64,000 bases of DNA from Brevibacterium sp. 239c (GCF_900169365.1 NZ_FXZH01000013.1:62001-126000), one strand, 5' to 3'. Positions 42,719-50,670 are shown, counted from the first letter of the stretch. The notes: a model not told the origin generated them from the letters alone. Made by a program: numbers and translations.

Positions 42719-43510
42719 TCAGTGGATACGCGAGATGAACTGCCGGGTGCGTGCTTCGACAGGGTTCTCAAGCACGGATGTCGGGTCGCCGGTCTCGACG
42801 ATCTTTCCGTCGGCCATGAATACAACGACATCGGCGACCTCTCGTGCGAAGCTGAGTTCGTGGGTGACCACCAGCATCGTCATTCCTGATGCAGCGAGTT
42901 TCTTCATGACGACAAGAACGTCATCGACCAGCTCAGGGTCGAGCGCCGAGGTGGGCTCATCAAAGAGCATGACTTGTGGATCCAGCGCCAACGCTCGGGC
43001 GATCGCCACTCTCTGCTGTTGGCCCCCGGACAGCGACGACGGATAGGCATCGCCCTTCTCCCCCAACCCGACACGGGCCAGGAGGTCATCAGCGGTAGTC
43101 GTGGCCTCGGTGCGCGAGCGCTTGAGGACGTGAGTCTGGGAGAAGGTCACGTTCTCTCTCACCGTCATATGCGGAAAGAGGTTGAACTGCTGGAAGACCA
43201 TACCCACCGCACGCCGCTGCTTCGCAGCCGCATACTCGGATAGCTTATGGAGTCCGTCCTTCTCACGCCGGTAGCCGATGTACTGTCCCGCCGTTTTGAT
43301 TGAGCCGGAATCGATGGGCTCAAGATGGTTCACACAGTTGAGCAGTGTGCTCTTGCCTGATCCCGAGGGTCCGATGATGCACACAACCTGTCCCTTCTCG
43401 ACCTGAAGTGAGACATCCTTGAGCACTTCGTTTGAGCCGAATGACTTCGATACCCGGCTGATGTCAACGAGGGGAGTGTGGGCGTTCCTGCTCGATCCGA
43501 CGTCATCCAC
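42719..43510 (-). CDS. Polar amino-acid ABC transporter ATPase
   Basis: 263 residues. Walker A CIIGPSGSGKSTLLNCV, signature SSLSGGQQQRVAIARALAL, Walker B VMLFDEPTSALDPELVD, switch His LVVTHELSFAREV: the GlnQ/HisP pattern. It energises import with the permease and binding protein upstream. The start is uncertain. GTG 43510 overlaps the permease stop and gives a normal family length; an in-frame ATG at 43561 would overlap the permease by 59 bp. No strong ribosome site precedes either. Confidence 0.9.
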   Translation of the reverse strand: MDDVGSSRNAHTPLVDISRVSKSFGSNEVLKDVSLQVEKGQVVCIIGPSGSGKSTLLNCVNHLEPIDSGSIKTAGQYIGYRREKDGLHKLSEYAAAKQRRAVGMVFQQFNLFPHMTVRENVTFSQTHVLKRSRTEATTTADDLLARVGLGEKGDAYPSSLSGGQQQRVAIARALALDPQVMLFDEPTSALDPELVDDVLVVMKKLAASGMTMLVVTHELSFAREVADVVVFMADGKIVETGDPTSVLENPVEARTRQFISRIH

Positions 43511-44354
43511 GGTTGTAGTGTTTTTCAATGTAATGCTGTCCAATCGAGAGTAATGAAACAATGACCAGGTACCACAGGGTTGCGACTATGAGCAGTGGAA
43601 TGGTCTCGAAGTTTCGCGAGTAGATGAGTTGGGCCGAGTACAGGAGATCTGCCAGCGCGATCGTTGACACCAATGCCGTGTTCTTCACCATCGAAATCAG
43701 CTCATTGCCGACCGGTGGAATGATCACGCGCATGGCCTGCGGGAAGATGATCCTGAAGAATGAGAGCATCGGGGTCATGCCCTGTGCCTTGGCCGCACGC
43801 CGCTGGCCATCAGGCACTGAGTTGATTCCGGCTCGCATGACCTCGCCGGTGTAGGCCGCCTGGCTGAGACCGAACCCCAAGATCGCTGCGCTCCACGGTG
43901 TGATGATGTCGTTGGTATTCCAAGCGAAGAGCTCCGGGCCGAAGGGAATGCCGACGACGATCGAGCGATACAGCGCCGCGAAGTTGAACCAGAAGATCAG
44001 CTGTACGAGCTGTGGAATGCTGCGGAAGAACCAGGTATAGAGCCAACTCACCGACTGCAGGACCACGTTGTCGGAGAGCCTCATCACTGCCAGAACGACA
44101 CCGAGGATGATGCCGATGGACATAGCCACCGCGGTCAACAGCACCGTCCTCCCCAGTCCTTCCAAGATCTGAATGTTGAAGAAGTACTGTGCGACGACGG
44201 GCCATCCGAAGTTTTCGTTTCCGAATACGGAAACGGCAGCGAACATCGCGATCACCACGAGGAGGCCGGCGAATACCCACGACAGTCGTGTTTTTCGACG
44301 ATGGATGGCCAGCGGTTCCGGGAGTGTCTTCTGTGGAGTCTGAACTGAAGTCAT
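43503..44354 (-). CDS. Polar amino-acid ABC transporter permease
   Basis: 283 residues, about five membrane helices. Family features: NIQILEGLGRTVLLTAVAMS, the FRSIPQLVQLIFWFNFAALY stretch, and the EAA loop SVPDGQRRAAKAQGMTPMLS. The end HYIEKHYNRG is typical for HisM/GlnP-type proteins. Single permease, so it probably works as a homodimer. It follows the binding protein gene by 6 bp. Confidence 0.9.
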   Translation of the reverse strand: MTSVQTPQKTLPEPLAIHRRKTRLSWVFAGLLVVIAMFAAVSVFGNENFGWPVVAQYFFNIQILEGLGRTVLLTAVAMSIGIILGVVLAVMRLSDNVVLQSVSWLYTWFFRSIPQLVQLIFWFNFAALYRSIVVGIPFGPELFAWNTNDIITPWSAAILGFGLSQAAYTGEVMRAGINSVPDGQRRAAKAQGMTPMLSFFRIIFPQAMRVIIPPVGNELISMVKNTALVSTIALADLLYSAQLIYSRNFETIPLLIVATLWYLVIVSLLSIGQHYIEKHYNRG

Positions 44355-44360
44355 GGCCGC

Positions 44361-45278
44361 CTATTGGTCCTTTACCTCGGGATTGACGACAGCCTCATCG
44401 ATGATGCTGTCGGGGATTCCCCACTTGTTCATGATCTTTTCGTAGGTTCCGTCCTCGATGAGGGCGTTCACGGCGTCAGCATAGGACTGGGAGAATTCGG
44501 AGTCCTTCGACAGCGCCCCGCCCAATGGGTACGGCTGAAGATGGTGGCCCACGATGTCGGCTTTGCCCTTGCTGACCTTGACGAAGTAGTTCATCGACGT
44601 CGAACCGCTCCAGCTGACGTCGGCACGGCCACTGAGCATCGCGAGATTGGCCTTCGTCCCATCGTCGTAGACCTGGATTGCTATGGGCTCCTTGCCTTCG
44701 GTGGTGCATTTCTTCGTCTGCTCTTCGGCGAATTCCTGTTGCCGAGAGCCACGTGTGATGCCGATCTTCATTCCGCAGAGTGCACTGATGTCCGGAACTA
44801 CCGTGTCGGTATCGCTGGGAGCTGCGAAGGCCTGATTACCCAGCCCCGTCGCGACCTGATCGATCTTCTTCATACGTTCGCTCGTGACACCGATCTGGCC
44901 GAAGGCAATGTCGTAACGCTGAGCCTGCAGTCCAGGGATGATCGAATCGAAGCTGATCTCGGAGAATTCCGGGTTCAGGTCGAGCTTGTCCGTCGCAGCT
45001 TTGGCCACATCGACCTCCCATCCCACCAGGTTGCCGAATTCATCTTGAAATACGTCGGGTGCGCTTCCCACTGCAACGGCAATGTTCAGTGTCCCCTTGT
45101 CCTCGATCGAATCAGGGAGGTCTCGGACGAGCTCTTTGTCAGCACTGACGTCGAAGGTCTGTTTCGGCACCGGATTGTCTTCCACGCCGATGCCGCAGGA
45201 ACTGAGCAGAATACCGGAGAGGACAATGATCGATCCCACCGAAAGCTGACGCTTGAGGGTAATCGACGGTAGTTTCAA
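44361..45278 (-). CDS. Polar amino-acid ABC transporter substrate-binding lipoprotein
   Basis: 305 residues. Signal: KLPSITLKRQLSVGS, hydrophobic stretch, lipobox ILLSSCG. Mature family 3 binding protein: GTLNIAVAVGSAPDVFQDEF, VGWEVDVAKAATDKLDLN, GLQAQRYDIAFGQIGVTSER. TTG 45278 is proposed because AGGAGGT lies just upstream, though the 3-4 base gap is short; a GTG at 45302 is the alternative but would place the ribosome site inside the gene. First gene of the importer operon, divergent from rpiR. Ligand probably an amino acid or amine oxidised by the FAD enzyme at 41496. Confidence 0.88.
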   Translation of the reverse strand: MKLPSITLKRQLSVGSIIVLSGILLSSCGIGVEDNPVPKQTFDVSADKELVRDLPDSIEDKGTLNIAVAVGSAPDVFQDEFGNLVGWEVDVAKAATDKLDLNPEFSEISFDSIIPGLQAQRYDIAFGQIGVTSERMKKIDQVATGLGNQAFAAPSDTDTVVPDISALCGMKIGITRGSRQQEFAEEQTKKCTTEGKEPIAIQVYDDGTKANLAMLSGRADVSWSGSTSMNYFVKVSKGKADIVGHHLQPYPLGGALSKDSEFSQSYADAVNALIEDGTYEKIMNKWGIPDSIIDEAVVNPEVKDQ

Positions 45279-45318
45279 GGTACCTCCTCGGCTGGTGGGC
45301 ACCGTTGCTCACCGGGTA

Positions 45319-45336
45319 ATGTAGTAGAACATACAT
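45319..45336. promoter_or_regulatory. Inverted repeat between importer operon and RpiR gene
   Basis: ATGTA (45319-45323) and TACAT (45332-45336) with 8 bp between, in an AT-rich block within the 78-bp divergent spacer. Well placed to bind the RpiR regulator and control both directions. Confidence 0.4.
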
Positions 45337-45356
45337 CAAGAACGGCGCGTGTATCA

Positions 45357-46205
45357 ATGGTTACATCGGAATCCTTTTCGACCCGGGTCACCCGGCTCGC
45401 CGGAGCGCTGACGCCAAATCAGCTCAAGGCAGCCCGATATTTTCGGCAGAACGCCACTATGACGCTTACTTCCTCGACGAGTCTCATAGCGAGCAAGGTC
45501 GGGGTCAGCACCGCCTCGGTGATTCGAACCGCCCAGTCTTTGGGGTATGCAGGTTTTCCCGAGCTCAAGCAGGCCCTCGCCGACGAGCTCAGCGACACCG
45601 GCACGGAACCTCGCAAGCTCATCGGGCGCCGGGTCAGCGCTCGCCAAGCGGGACGCAACAGTCTGATGTCGGTGATTGAGGATTCGATCACCACCCTGGA
45701 AGAAGCGACCACGACGATCGACCGGACCGTCTGGGATGAGGCGGTGGGAGCGCTGGCAGGGGCGTCCGAAACCTTCACCTACGGCGTCGAGGAAGCAGGA
45801 CATCTCGCCGAGATCTTCGCTCATCACATGCGAACATTCGGCTTCAAGGCTCAGGCCAACCGGCACACGGGCCGCTCTTTGGCACCGTTCGTGACTTCTC
45901 TTGGGGCCGACGACTGTATTGTGCTCTTCGCGCCGCTGCGTGTCTTCCCGGAGATCAAGGAGATCTTCGCCTATGCGAAGGACCGCAGCATTCGAACGAT
46001 CCTTGTCACGGAGATCGTCGACACCTCGTTCGCAAACGACGATTCGCTCGTGCTGGCAACACCGAGCACCGTTCTCACCGACACGGAGAACATCATGGCA
46101 CCGCTGGTCGTTGCGTATTCGCTTGCCCACGATGTCGCCAACCGCAGTTCCTCAAGCTCGATGGATGCCTACAACGAGATGGTCGAACGCCGCGAACGTC
46201 TCTGA
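45357..46205 (+). CDS. RpiR/MurR-family transcriptional regulator
   Basis: 282 residues. The N-terminal RpiR HTH is at about 5-80 (LTPNQLKAARYFRQNATMTL, TSSTSLIASKVGVSTASVI, RTAQSLGYAGFPELKQAL). The SIS domain follows from about 125 (TFTYGVEEAGHLAEIFAHHM, DCIVLFAPLRVFPEIKEIFA), normally a phosphosugar sensor. Here it faces an amino-acid importer, so its ligand may differ from the usual sugar phosphates. It converges on the RraA-like gene with 4 bp between stops. No obvious Shine-Dalgarno was found before ATG 45357. Confidence 0.88.
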   Translation: MVTSESFSTRVTRLAGALTPNQLKAARYFRQNATMTLTSSTSLIASKVGVSTASVIRTAQSLGYAGFPELKQALADELSDTGTEPRKLIGRRVSARQAGRNSLMSVIEDSITTLEEATTTIDRTVWDEAVGALAGASETFTYGVEEAGHLAEIFAHHMRTFGFKAQANRHTGRSLAPFVTSLGADDCIVLFAPLRVFPEIKEIFAYAKDRSIRTILVTEIVDTSFANDDSLVLATPSTVLTDTENIMAPLVVAYSLAHDVANRSSSSSMDAYNEMVERRERL

Positions 46206-46209
46206 ACGC

Positions 46210-46839
46210 CTATCCCGGCAGCAGCTCCCGCAGATCCTCGCCCGCCGCGATCCTCGCCAACAGCGCCGACTCGCCACGATCGGAGGCCAACGCCGCCTGA
46301 AGGATTTCGTCCCCTGGCCCTGCCGGCGGAAGAACCAGCACACCCTGACGATCGCCGAGCACCAGATCACCTGGGCTGACCATGACGCCGTCGATCTCGA
46401 CCACACAATCGAGGGCGTCATCGCCGAGGCGACCGGTGCGTTTCGTCGTCCGTGCGATCAGCCCCGTGGCGAAGACCGGCAACCGGTCCTGCACGTCGTG
46501 CAGTGCACACACGTCGGTGACGGGACCATCGACGACGATGCCTGCGGCACCCTGCGCGATCGCTGCAGCCGCAGTGACCGCCCCGACCGGGGCGTGGATA
46601 CCGCTTGCGACCCGAATGACGAGGACGTCACCTGGGTTCAGTCCGTGCAGTGCCCGATTGACGGCGAGCGCATCGGGTTCGCGCAGGTCAAGAGTTCGAG
46701 CCGGACCGACCACCTGCGCTCCCGCGTTGATCGGGACCATGCGCGGCGTGCAGAACCCTTCCTCGAGGAAGTGACCGAGCGTCGGCAACTCGACCTCCCG
46801 GAGCGCCTCGATCAATTCAGCTGGGATCGCAGCACTCAT
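46210..46839 (-). CDS. RraA/HMG-aldolase-like protein with altered active site
   Basis: 209 residues. The fold markers of the family are present (VVGPARTLDLREPDALA, NPGDVLVIRVASGI, GAAGIVVDGPVTDVCAL, LDCVVEIDGVMVSPGDLVLG). Family aldolases cleave 4-hydroxy-4-methyl-2-oxoglutarate with a metal and a conserved Arg-Asp pair. Here that position reads Thr108-Asp109 and the preceding GD metal loop reads GA, so aldolase activity is doubtful. RraA of E. coli, a member without this activity in the cell, inhibits RNase E. ATG 46839 overlaps the ridA stop. It is the last gene of the transporter, ridA and RraA-like operon. Confidence 0.82.
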   Translation of the reverse strand: MSAAIPAELIEALREVELPTLGHFLEEGFCTPRMVPINAGAQVVGPARTLDLREPDALAVNRALHGLNPGDVLVIRVASGIHAPVGAVTAAAAIAQGAAGIVVDGPVTDVCALHDVQDRLPVFATGLIARTTKRTGRLGDDALDCVVEIDGVMVSPGDLVLGDRQGVLVLPPAGPGDEILQAALASDRGESALLARIAAGEDLRELLPG

Positions 46840-47237
46840 GCAGCCCCACCCTTGGCTTCGGACATGTCTCCCACAACCGCCACGCATTCGACCTCGAGGG
46901 AGATGTCCCAGATGGAGACGCACACAGTTGTCCGCGCCGGCTTCGCCTCTCCGAAGAAGTCGGCATAGACACGGTTGAATGGCTCCCGCTGTTCAGGCGC
47001 GGTCAGGTATGCGTTGACCTTGACGACCTGCTCGATCCCGCTCCCAGCGGTTTCCAGGACCGATCGCAGGTTGCTCAAACACGTTCTCACCTGGTCTTCG
47101 AACGCTTCTGGGGTGACACCGTCGGCGCCGAAGGGCACCTGACCTGTGGTGAAGACGAACCCATTGGCGACCACAGCCTGTGAGTACGGACCGATGCTCG
47201 GGGCCAGACCTGGCGCGGTCTCGATGCGACGGATCAT
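46836..47237 (-). CDS. ridA: RidA/YjgF-family enamine/imine deaminase
   Basis: 133 residues, the family length. The N-terminal GLAPSIGPYSQAVVANGFVF, the GQVPFGADG turn and the active-site region EAKPARTTVCVSIWDISLEV with the conserved Arg are all visible, with a Glu in the following EVECVAVVG. RidA proteins hydrolyse reactive imines and enamines made by PLP enzymes and amine oxidases. That suits the four FAD oxidases within 23 kb. The start overlaps the transporter stop (ATGA). Trimer in other bacteria. Confidence 0.9.
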   Translation of the reverse strand: MIRRIETAPGLAPSIGPYSQAVVANGFVFTTGQVPFGADGVTPEAFEDQVRTCLSNLRSVLETAGSGIEQVVKVNAYLTAPEQREPFNRVYADFFGEAKPARTTVCVSIWDISLEVECVAVVGDMSEAKGGAA

Positions 47238-48673
47238 CTGTTCTCCACCCCCACCTCGGTGACGGCCTCAGGCTTGGCCCCCACCTCGACGGACGTGCCG
47301 CTATCGACTCTCGCCTCGGCGGTATCCGCCTGGTCGATGCTCTGCAGACGGTTTTCGGTGAGCAGGAACAGGGCGATGAGGGACAGGACGGCGGAGCCGG
47401 CGATGTACCAGGCCATCGAGTCGGACTGACCGGTGACGTCGAGCAGCCACACGGTGATCGCGGGGGTGATGGCCGAGCCCAGCAGGCCCGAGAGCATGTA
47501 GGACACGGACAGCCCGGAGTAGCGGATCTTTGCGCCGAAGAGCTCGGCGAGGAAGGTCGCGATCGGGCCGTAGTTCGCGCAGAATGCGATCATCATCAGC
47601 CCGTAGGCGAGGAAGACTGCGGCGGCGCTTCCGGTGTTGATGAGCCAGAAGAACGGAAAGGCGAGGATCACTTCGCCGGCGATTCCTGCGGCGATGATGG
47701 GGCGCCGTCCGACCTTGTCGGAGAGACGGCCGAAGACCGGGATGAAGATGAGTCCGACGATGCAGGCGACGAGGACGACCCAGAGCATGAAGTTGCTCGA
47801 CAGCCCCTTCTCCTGGGTGCCGTAGTTGACGCCGGAGGCGACCATGAGCGTGAAGGTCGACCCGGTCGACAGGGTGGCGATGCCGCCGAGGATAACGGGC
47901 TTCCAGTAGTGGCGCATGAGGTGAGCAAAAGGCAGTTTGGCCTTCGCTCCCTGTTCGCGGACCTGCTGGAAGCTCGGGGTCTCTTCGATGTTGAGGCGGA
48001 TGTAGATGCCGACGGCGACTAGCAGGACGGAGGCGATGAACGGAACCCTCCAGCCCCAGGAGACGAGCGCTTCCTCGGACACGAGACCGGTGACGATGAG
48101 GAAGGCGAGGTTGGCCAGCAGCGTCCCCACGGGGACTCCCACCTGGACCATCGACCCGTACCAGCCTCGACGCTCCTCGGGTGCGTGTTCGACGGTCATG
48201 AGAACCGCTCCGCCCCATTCGCCGCCGAGTGCCAGTCCTTGGATGATGCGCAGGGTGAGCAGGATGAAGGGTGCGGCGATGCCGATCGTGTTGAAGTCGG
48301 GCACCAAGCCGATGGCCAGGGTCGCACCACCCATGACGAGGAGGGAGACGAGCAGCATCGACTTGCGCCCGAGGCGGTCGCCGAAGTGTCCGAACAGGAC
48401 CGCTCCCACCGTGCGCGCCAGGTAGGCTGCGGCGAAGGTGAGGAACGCGAGGATCGTACCCAAAGCCGGTGAGAGCTCAGGAAAGAACACCTGATTGAAC
48501 ACCAGCGCCGAGGCGGTGCCGAAGAGGAACAGGTCGTACCATTCCACGGTGGTGCCGATGACGCTGGCGGTCGCGATCTTGCGCATCTTCGCGCGATCGA
48601 GGCGAGCGCTGGCGGCTGTGCCGACGCCCGGGCTGTCGACGGATCCGTCGTCGGTGCGAGTTGGCGAACTCAT
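47234..48673 (-). CDS. MFS transporter, metabolite:H+ symporter type
   Basis: 479 residues, about 12 membrane segments. MHS signatures: GTTVEWYDLFLFGTASALVF, GHFGDRLGRKSMLLVSLLVM, RIIQGLALGGEWGGAVLM. A polar C-terminal tail of about 40 residues lacks a known motif. GGAGG lies seven bases before ATG 48673. First gene of the transporter, ridA and RraA-like operon; it probably imports the amino or organic acid whose breakdown produces imines. Confidence 0.9.
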   Translation of the reverse strand: MSSPTRTDDGSVDSPGVGTAASARLDRAKMRKIATASVIGTTVEWYDLFLFGTASALVFNQVFFPELSPALGTILAFLTFAAAYLARTVGAVLFGHFGDRLGRKSMLLVSLLVMGGATLAIGLVPDFNTIGIAAPFILLTLRIIQGLALGGEWGGAVLMTVEHAPEERRGWYGSMVQVGVPVGTLLANLAFLIVTGLVSEEALVSWGWRVPFIASVLLVAVGIYIRLNIEETPSFQQVREQGAKAKLPFAHLMRHYWKPVILGGIATLSTGSTFTLMVASGVNYGTQEKGLSSNFMLWVVLVACIVGLIFIPVFGRLSDKVGRRPIIAAGIAGEVILAFPFFWLINTGSAAAVFLAYGLMMIAFCANYGPIATFLAELFGAKIRYSGLSVSYMLSGLLGSAITPAITVWLLDVTGQSDSMAWYIAGSAVLSLIALFLLTENRLQSIDQADTAEARVDSGTSVEVGAKPEAVTEVGVENR

Positions 48674-48752
48674 GGTGGTGCCTCCAGAAGTGCAGATGAA
48701 GAGGGTTGAAAGTGACTGTCATCACTCTTCCCTGTGCGCACTTCGGCGACAA

Positions 48753-48762
48753 TGAAATTTCA
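48753..48762. promoter_or_regulatory. 10-bp palindrome in the transporter-ridA promoter region
   Basis: TGAAATTTCA, a perfect palindrome about 80 bp upstream of the transporter start, flanked by TTCGGC (48742-48747) and GCCGAA (48776-48781). It may be an operator. The regulator is not identified; RpiR-type proteins at times bind such AT-rich palindromes. Confidence 0.3.
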
Positions 48763-48821
48763 CACCAGTGTCGTTGCCGAAATTGTGTATTTGCACATTT
48801 GCGGTGTTGGGCCGCCCTTGT

Positions 48822-48893
48822 GCCATCGGCTACTCGAACCTGCAGGACCACTCCACCTGCACCGCGCTTTTGCAGGTTCGGGTAGCCGATGGC
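48822..48893 (-). repeat. 23-bp inverted repeat forming a long hairpin
   Basis: Arms at 48822-48844 and 48871-48893 match at 22 of 23 positions; the exception is a G-T pair, so the RNA stem would be unbroken. The loop is 26 nt. ACCTGCA occurs both in the left arm (48838-48844) and in the loop (48855-48861), so the right arm's TGCAGGT has two possible partners. It sits 10 bp after the stop of the gene at 48904-49542. There is no T-tract, so if it terminates transcription it is not of the classic form. Confidence 0.8.
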
Positions 48894-48903
48894 GACCGGC
48901 TGC

Positions 48904-49542
48904 TCAGCTGATGGCGGCGAGCGCCTTGTTCCAACTGCCGTAGAACTTCCGTACCGCCGCGGCCGAGGGCACCTCGTTCTTGTGCTCGGCGGCGTATTCG
49001 CCGTAGGCCTTGTAGGTGGCGCCGACGCCTCGGGATTCGCAGTCGCTCGCGAACTCGGCGATCGCCTTCTCATAGGCAGCGGCGTCGAAGCGCAGCTGAC
49101 CCTTTGCGCGGCCGACTGTGCTCGTGGCCAGCCCGGCGGCCTTGAGCGCCTCGTTCCAGGAGCCGAAGCGCTGTACTGCGGTCTGGCTGGTCGGCGGCCA
49201 CACGCTGGCTCCCTTGGTCGAGGCGACACCGAGTTCTGCAAGAACTGCGGTGCGCTGCTTCTCGTATTTCGCCGCGGTCAGGGAGGGCACATCGGCGCAG
49301 GTGCGCACGCCCGCCAGGGAGGAGGCCACCTCGGCGAGGGCCTTCTTCACCTGTCGCTCGGCCTGCATCTGCGTACGGAGTGCGACCTCAACCTCGGCGA
49401 GGATCTCCTGGTCAGCGGGGCGAAGCGCGGCTGCAGACGAAGCGCCGGGAGTGAGTTCAGCACCTCGGGCGGCCAGATGGAGCAGCGCCCCGATGAGCGC
49501 GGGGGACGCGGTATGGGATTTCTCGGTGCCGGAGTCAGTCAT
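48904..49542 (-). CDS. Protein with homing-endonuclease-associated (HNH_repeat) repeats, no nuclease domain
   Basis: 212 residues. Two copies of the short repeat seen beside homing endonucleases: TAVQRFGSWNEALKAAGL (about residue 130) and AAVRKFYGSWNKALAAIS (C-terminus). Between them TYKAYGEYAAEHKNEVPS is a further related unit. The N-terminal half is Ala-rich, helical and possibly a coiled coil. No HNH or GIY-YIG catalytic motif is present, so it is likely a DNA-binding protein of unknown role. ATG 49542 is chosen over ATG 49551 because TAAGAT at 49550-49555 ends 7 bases before it (leaderless). Confidence 0.72.
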   Translation of the reverse strand: MTDSGTEKSHTASPALIGALLHLAARGAELTPGASSAAALRPADQEILAEVEVALRTQMQAERQVKKALAEVASSLAGVRTCADVPSLTAAKYEKQRTAVLAELGVASTKGASVWPPTSQTAVQRFGSWNEALKAAGLATSTVGRAKGQLRFDAAAYEKAIAEFASDCESRGVGATYKAYGEYAAEHKNEVPSAAAVRKFYGSWNKALAAIS

Positions 49543-49549
49543 CCGCTTC

Positions 49550-49555
49550 ATCTTA
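49550..49555 (-). promoter_or_regulatory. -10 box (TAAGAT) of leaderless HNH_repeat gene
   Basis: TAAGAT on the minus strand overlaps the stop codon of the upstream gene, with 7 bases to ATG 49542 and no ribosome site. Confidence 0.45.
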
Positions 49556-49975
49556 CGCGGGATGTTCGGGGAGTGTCCTCGACCAGTCCCGATGCTCCGT
49601 CAGCGAACCCAGCACGAACAGCAGTCCGCAGACCGCAACCGACATGACCAGCGACACCACGAACGAGTCGACGATGAGGAAATAGCCGCCGCCCAAAAGC
49701 ACCATTGAGGCACCGGTCGAGACCAAACGTCCGGTGAGGGTGCCGCCGATGTCACTGCCATCGAGGATGACGTCGATGAGGCGGGAGACGACGAACCAGG
49801 CGAAGAAGACACCGAGTGTGGCCAGCAGCGACTCGGACATGGCTAATCGCATCGGCAGCTCCAGTGCCCAGCCGATGAGCGTGGCCGAGAACGGAATGAG
49901 GAACGGAAGCAGGAGGGCAACCACGGTGAGTGCCGAATAGGTGAGGACGGCTCTGTGTCGATATGAGGTGTTCAT
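49553..49975 (-). CDS. Small four-helix membrane protein
   Basis: 140 residues with four hydrophobic segments (about 10-30, 45-66, 80-100, 105-125), including YSALTVVALLLPFLIPFSA and SVAVCGLLFVLGS. The cytoplasmic C-terminus is short and polar. I do not recognise the family. AAAGGAAG precedes ATG 49975 by about 6 bases. It is 47 bp downstream of the small multidrug exporter gene on the same strand, so it could be cotranscribed with it. Confidence 0.65.
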   Translation of the reverse strand: MNTSYRHRAVLTYSALTVVALLLPFLIPFSATLIGWALELPMRLAMSESLLATLGVFFAWFVVSRLIDVILDGSDIGGTLTGRLVSTGASMVLLGGGYFLIVDSFVVSLVMSVAVCGLLFVLGSLTEHRDWSRTLPEHPA

Positions 49976-50022
49976 GGTTCTTCCTTTCCGTTCGCTGCAG
50001 TCGGCTCAGAGAGTCGGGGTGC

Positions 50023-50670
50023 TCAGCCGGCGAACAGCGTGAGCGCTCCGGTGGCGATGAGTGTGGTCAGTGTTGTCCATGCCGCGATGGCGATGCCCTG
50101 CCACAGCAGGATCCACGAGGTCTTCACTCCGGCTCCGACGAGAATGGAGGATGTGATCTGCGTCGGGATGGCAAGGGGACCCAGCAGGCTGGCGCCGGGA
50201 ACACCGAAGCGCGTGAGGAACCGCTTGAACTTGATCCGGCCCTTCGACTCCGGCTTCCCGCCTGCGGCTGTTCCTGTTCCGGCCGTCATCCCCTCGCCGA
50301 GGTGGGGGTCGATGTCTCCCCGGTCCACGCCGTTCTCGTCGGTGTGGGTCTCGGTCACTCCCGCCTCGGCGATCTCTGTTCCATTGGAATCCACGGCCAC
50401 GCGTACTGTCTCACGCTTCTGCGCCCGGCGAGCCACGACGGCCCGTCGGGCCCTGGCTCCGAGGAGGACGATGACGCTCACGCAGATGAAGTTGCCGATG
50501 GCTCCGGCGATGCCCGCGACGACGGGGTTCATGCCGGCCCAGACGCCGATGACCGAGGAGACTTCACCTTCGATGAAGGGAATGGCACCGGCTGCCGCGA
50601 TGATGAAGGGCTGGAGGAGGTCGGGGACGTGGGAGGCCATGTCCTGAAAGAATGCGATGAGCGTATTCAT
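50023..50670 (-). CDS. Small multidrug export family protein
   Basis: 215 residues. The hydrophobic N-terminal half (FIIAAAGAIPFIEGEVSSVI, GIAGAIGNFICVSVIVLLGA) and the C-terminal half (RFGVPGASLLGPLAIPTQIT, GVKTSWILLWQGIAIAAW) match the Sm_multidrug_ex family of small predicted exporters. They are separated by an unusual polar insert of about 70 residues (ETVRVAVDSNGTEIAEAG onward). AAAGGA lies six bases before ATG 50670. A MerR gene is immediately upstream, and the promoter has the 19-bp spacer of MerR-controlled genes, so drug- or stress-induced expression is likely. Confidence 0.75.
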   Translation of the reverse strand: MNTLIAFFQDMASHVPDLLQPFIIAAAGAIPFIEGEVSSVIGVWAGMNPVVAGIAGAIGNFICVSVIVLLGARARRAVVARRAQKRETVRVAVDSNGTEIAEAGVTETHTDENGVDRGDIDPHLGEGMTAGTGTAAGGKPESKGRIKFKRFLTRFGVPGASLLGPLAIPTQITSSILVGAGVKTSWILLWQGIAIAAWTTLTTLIATGALTLFAG

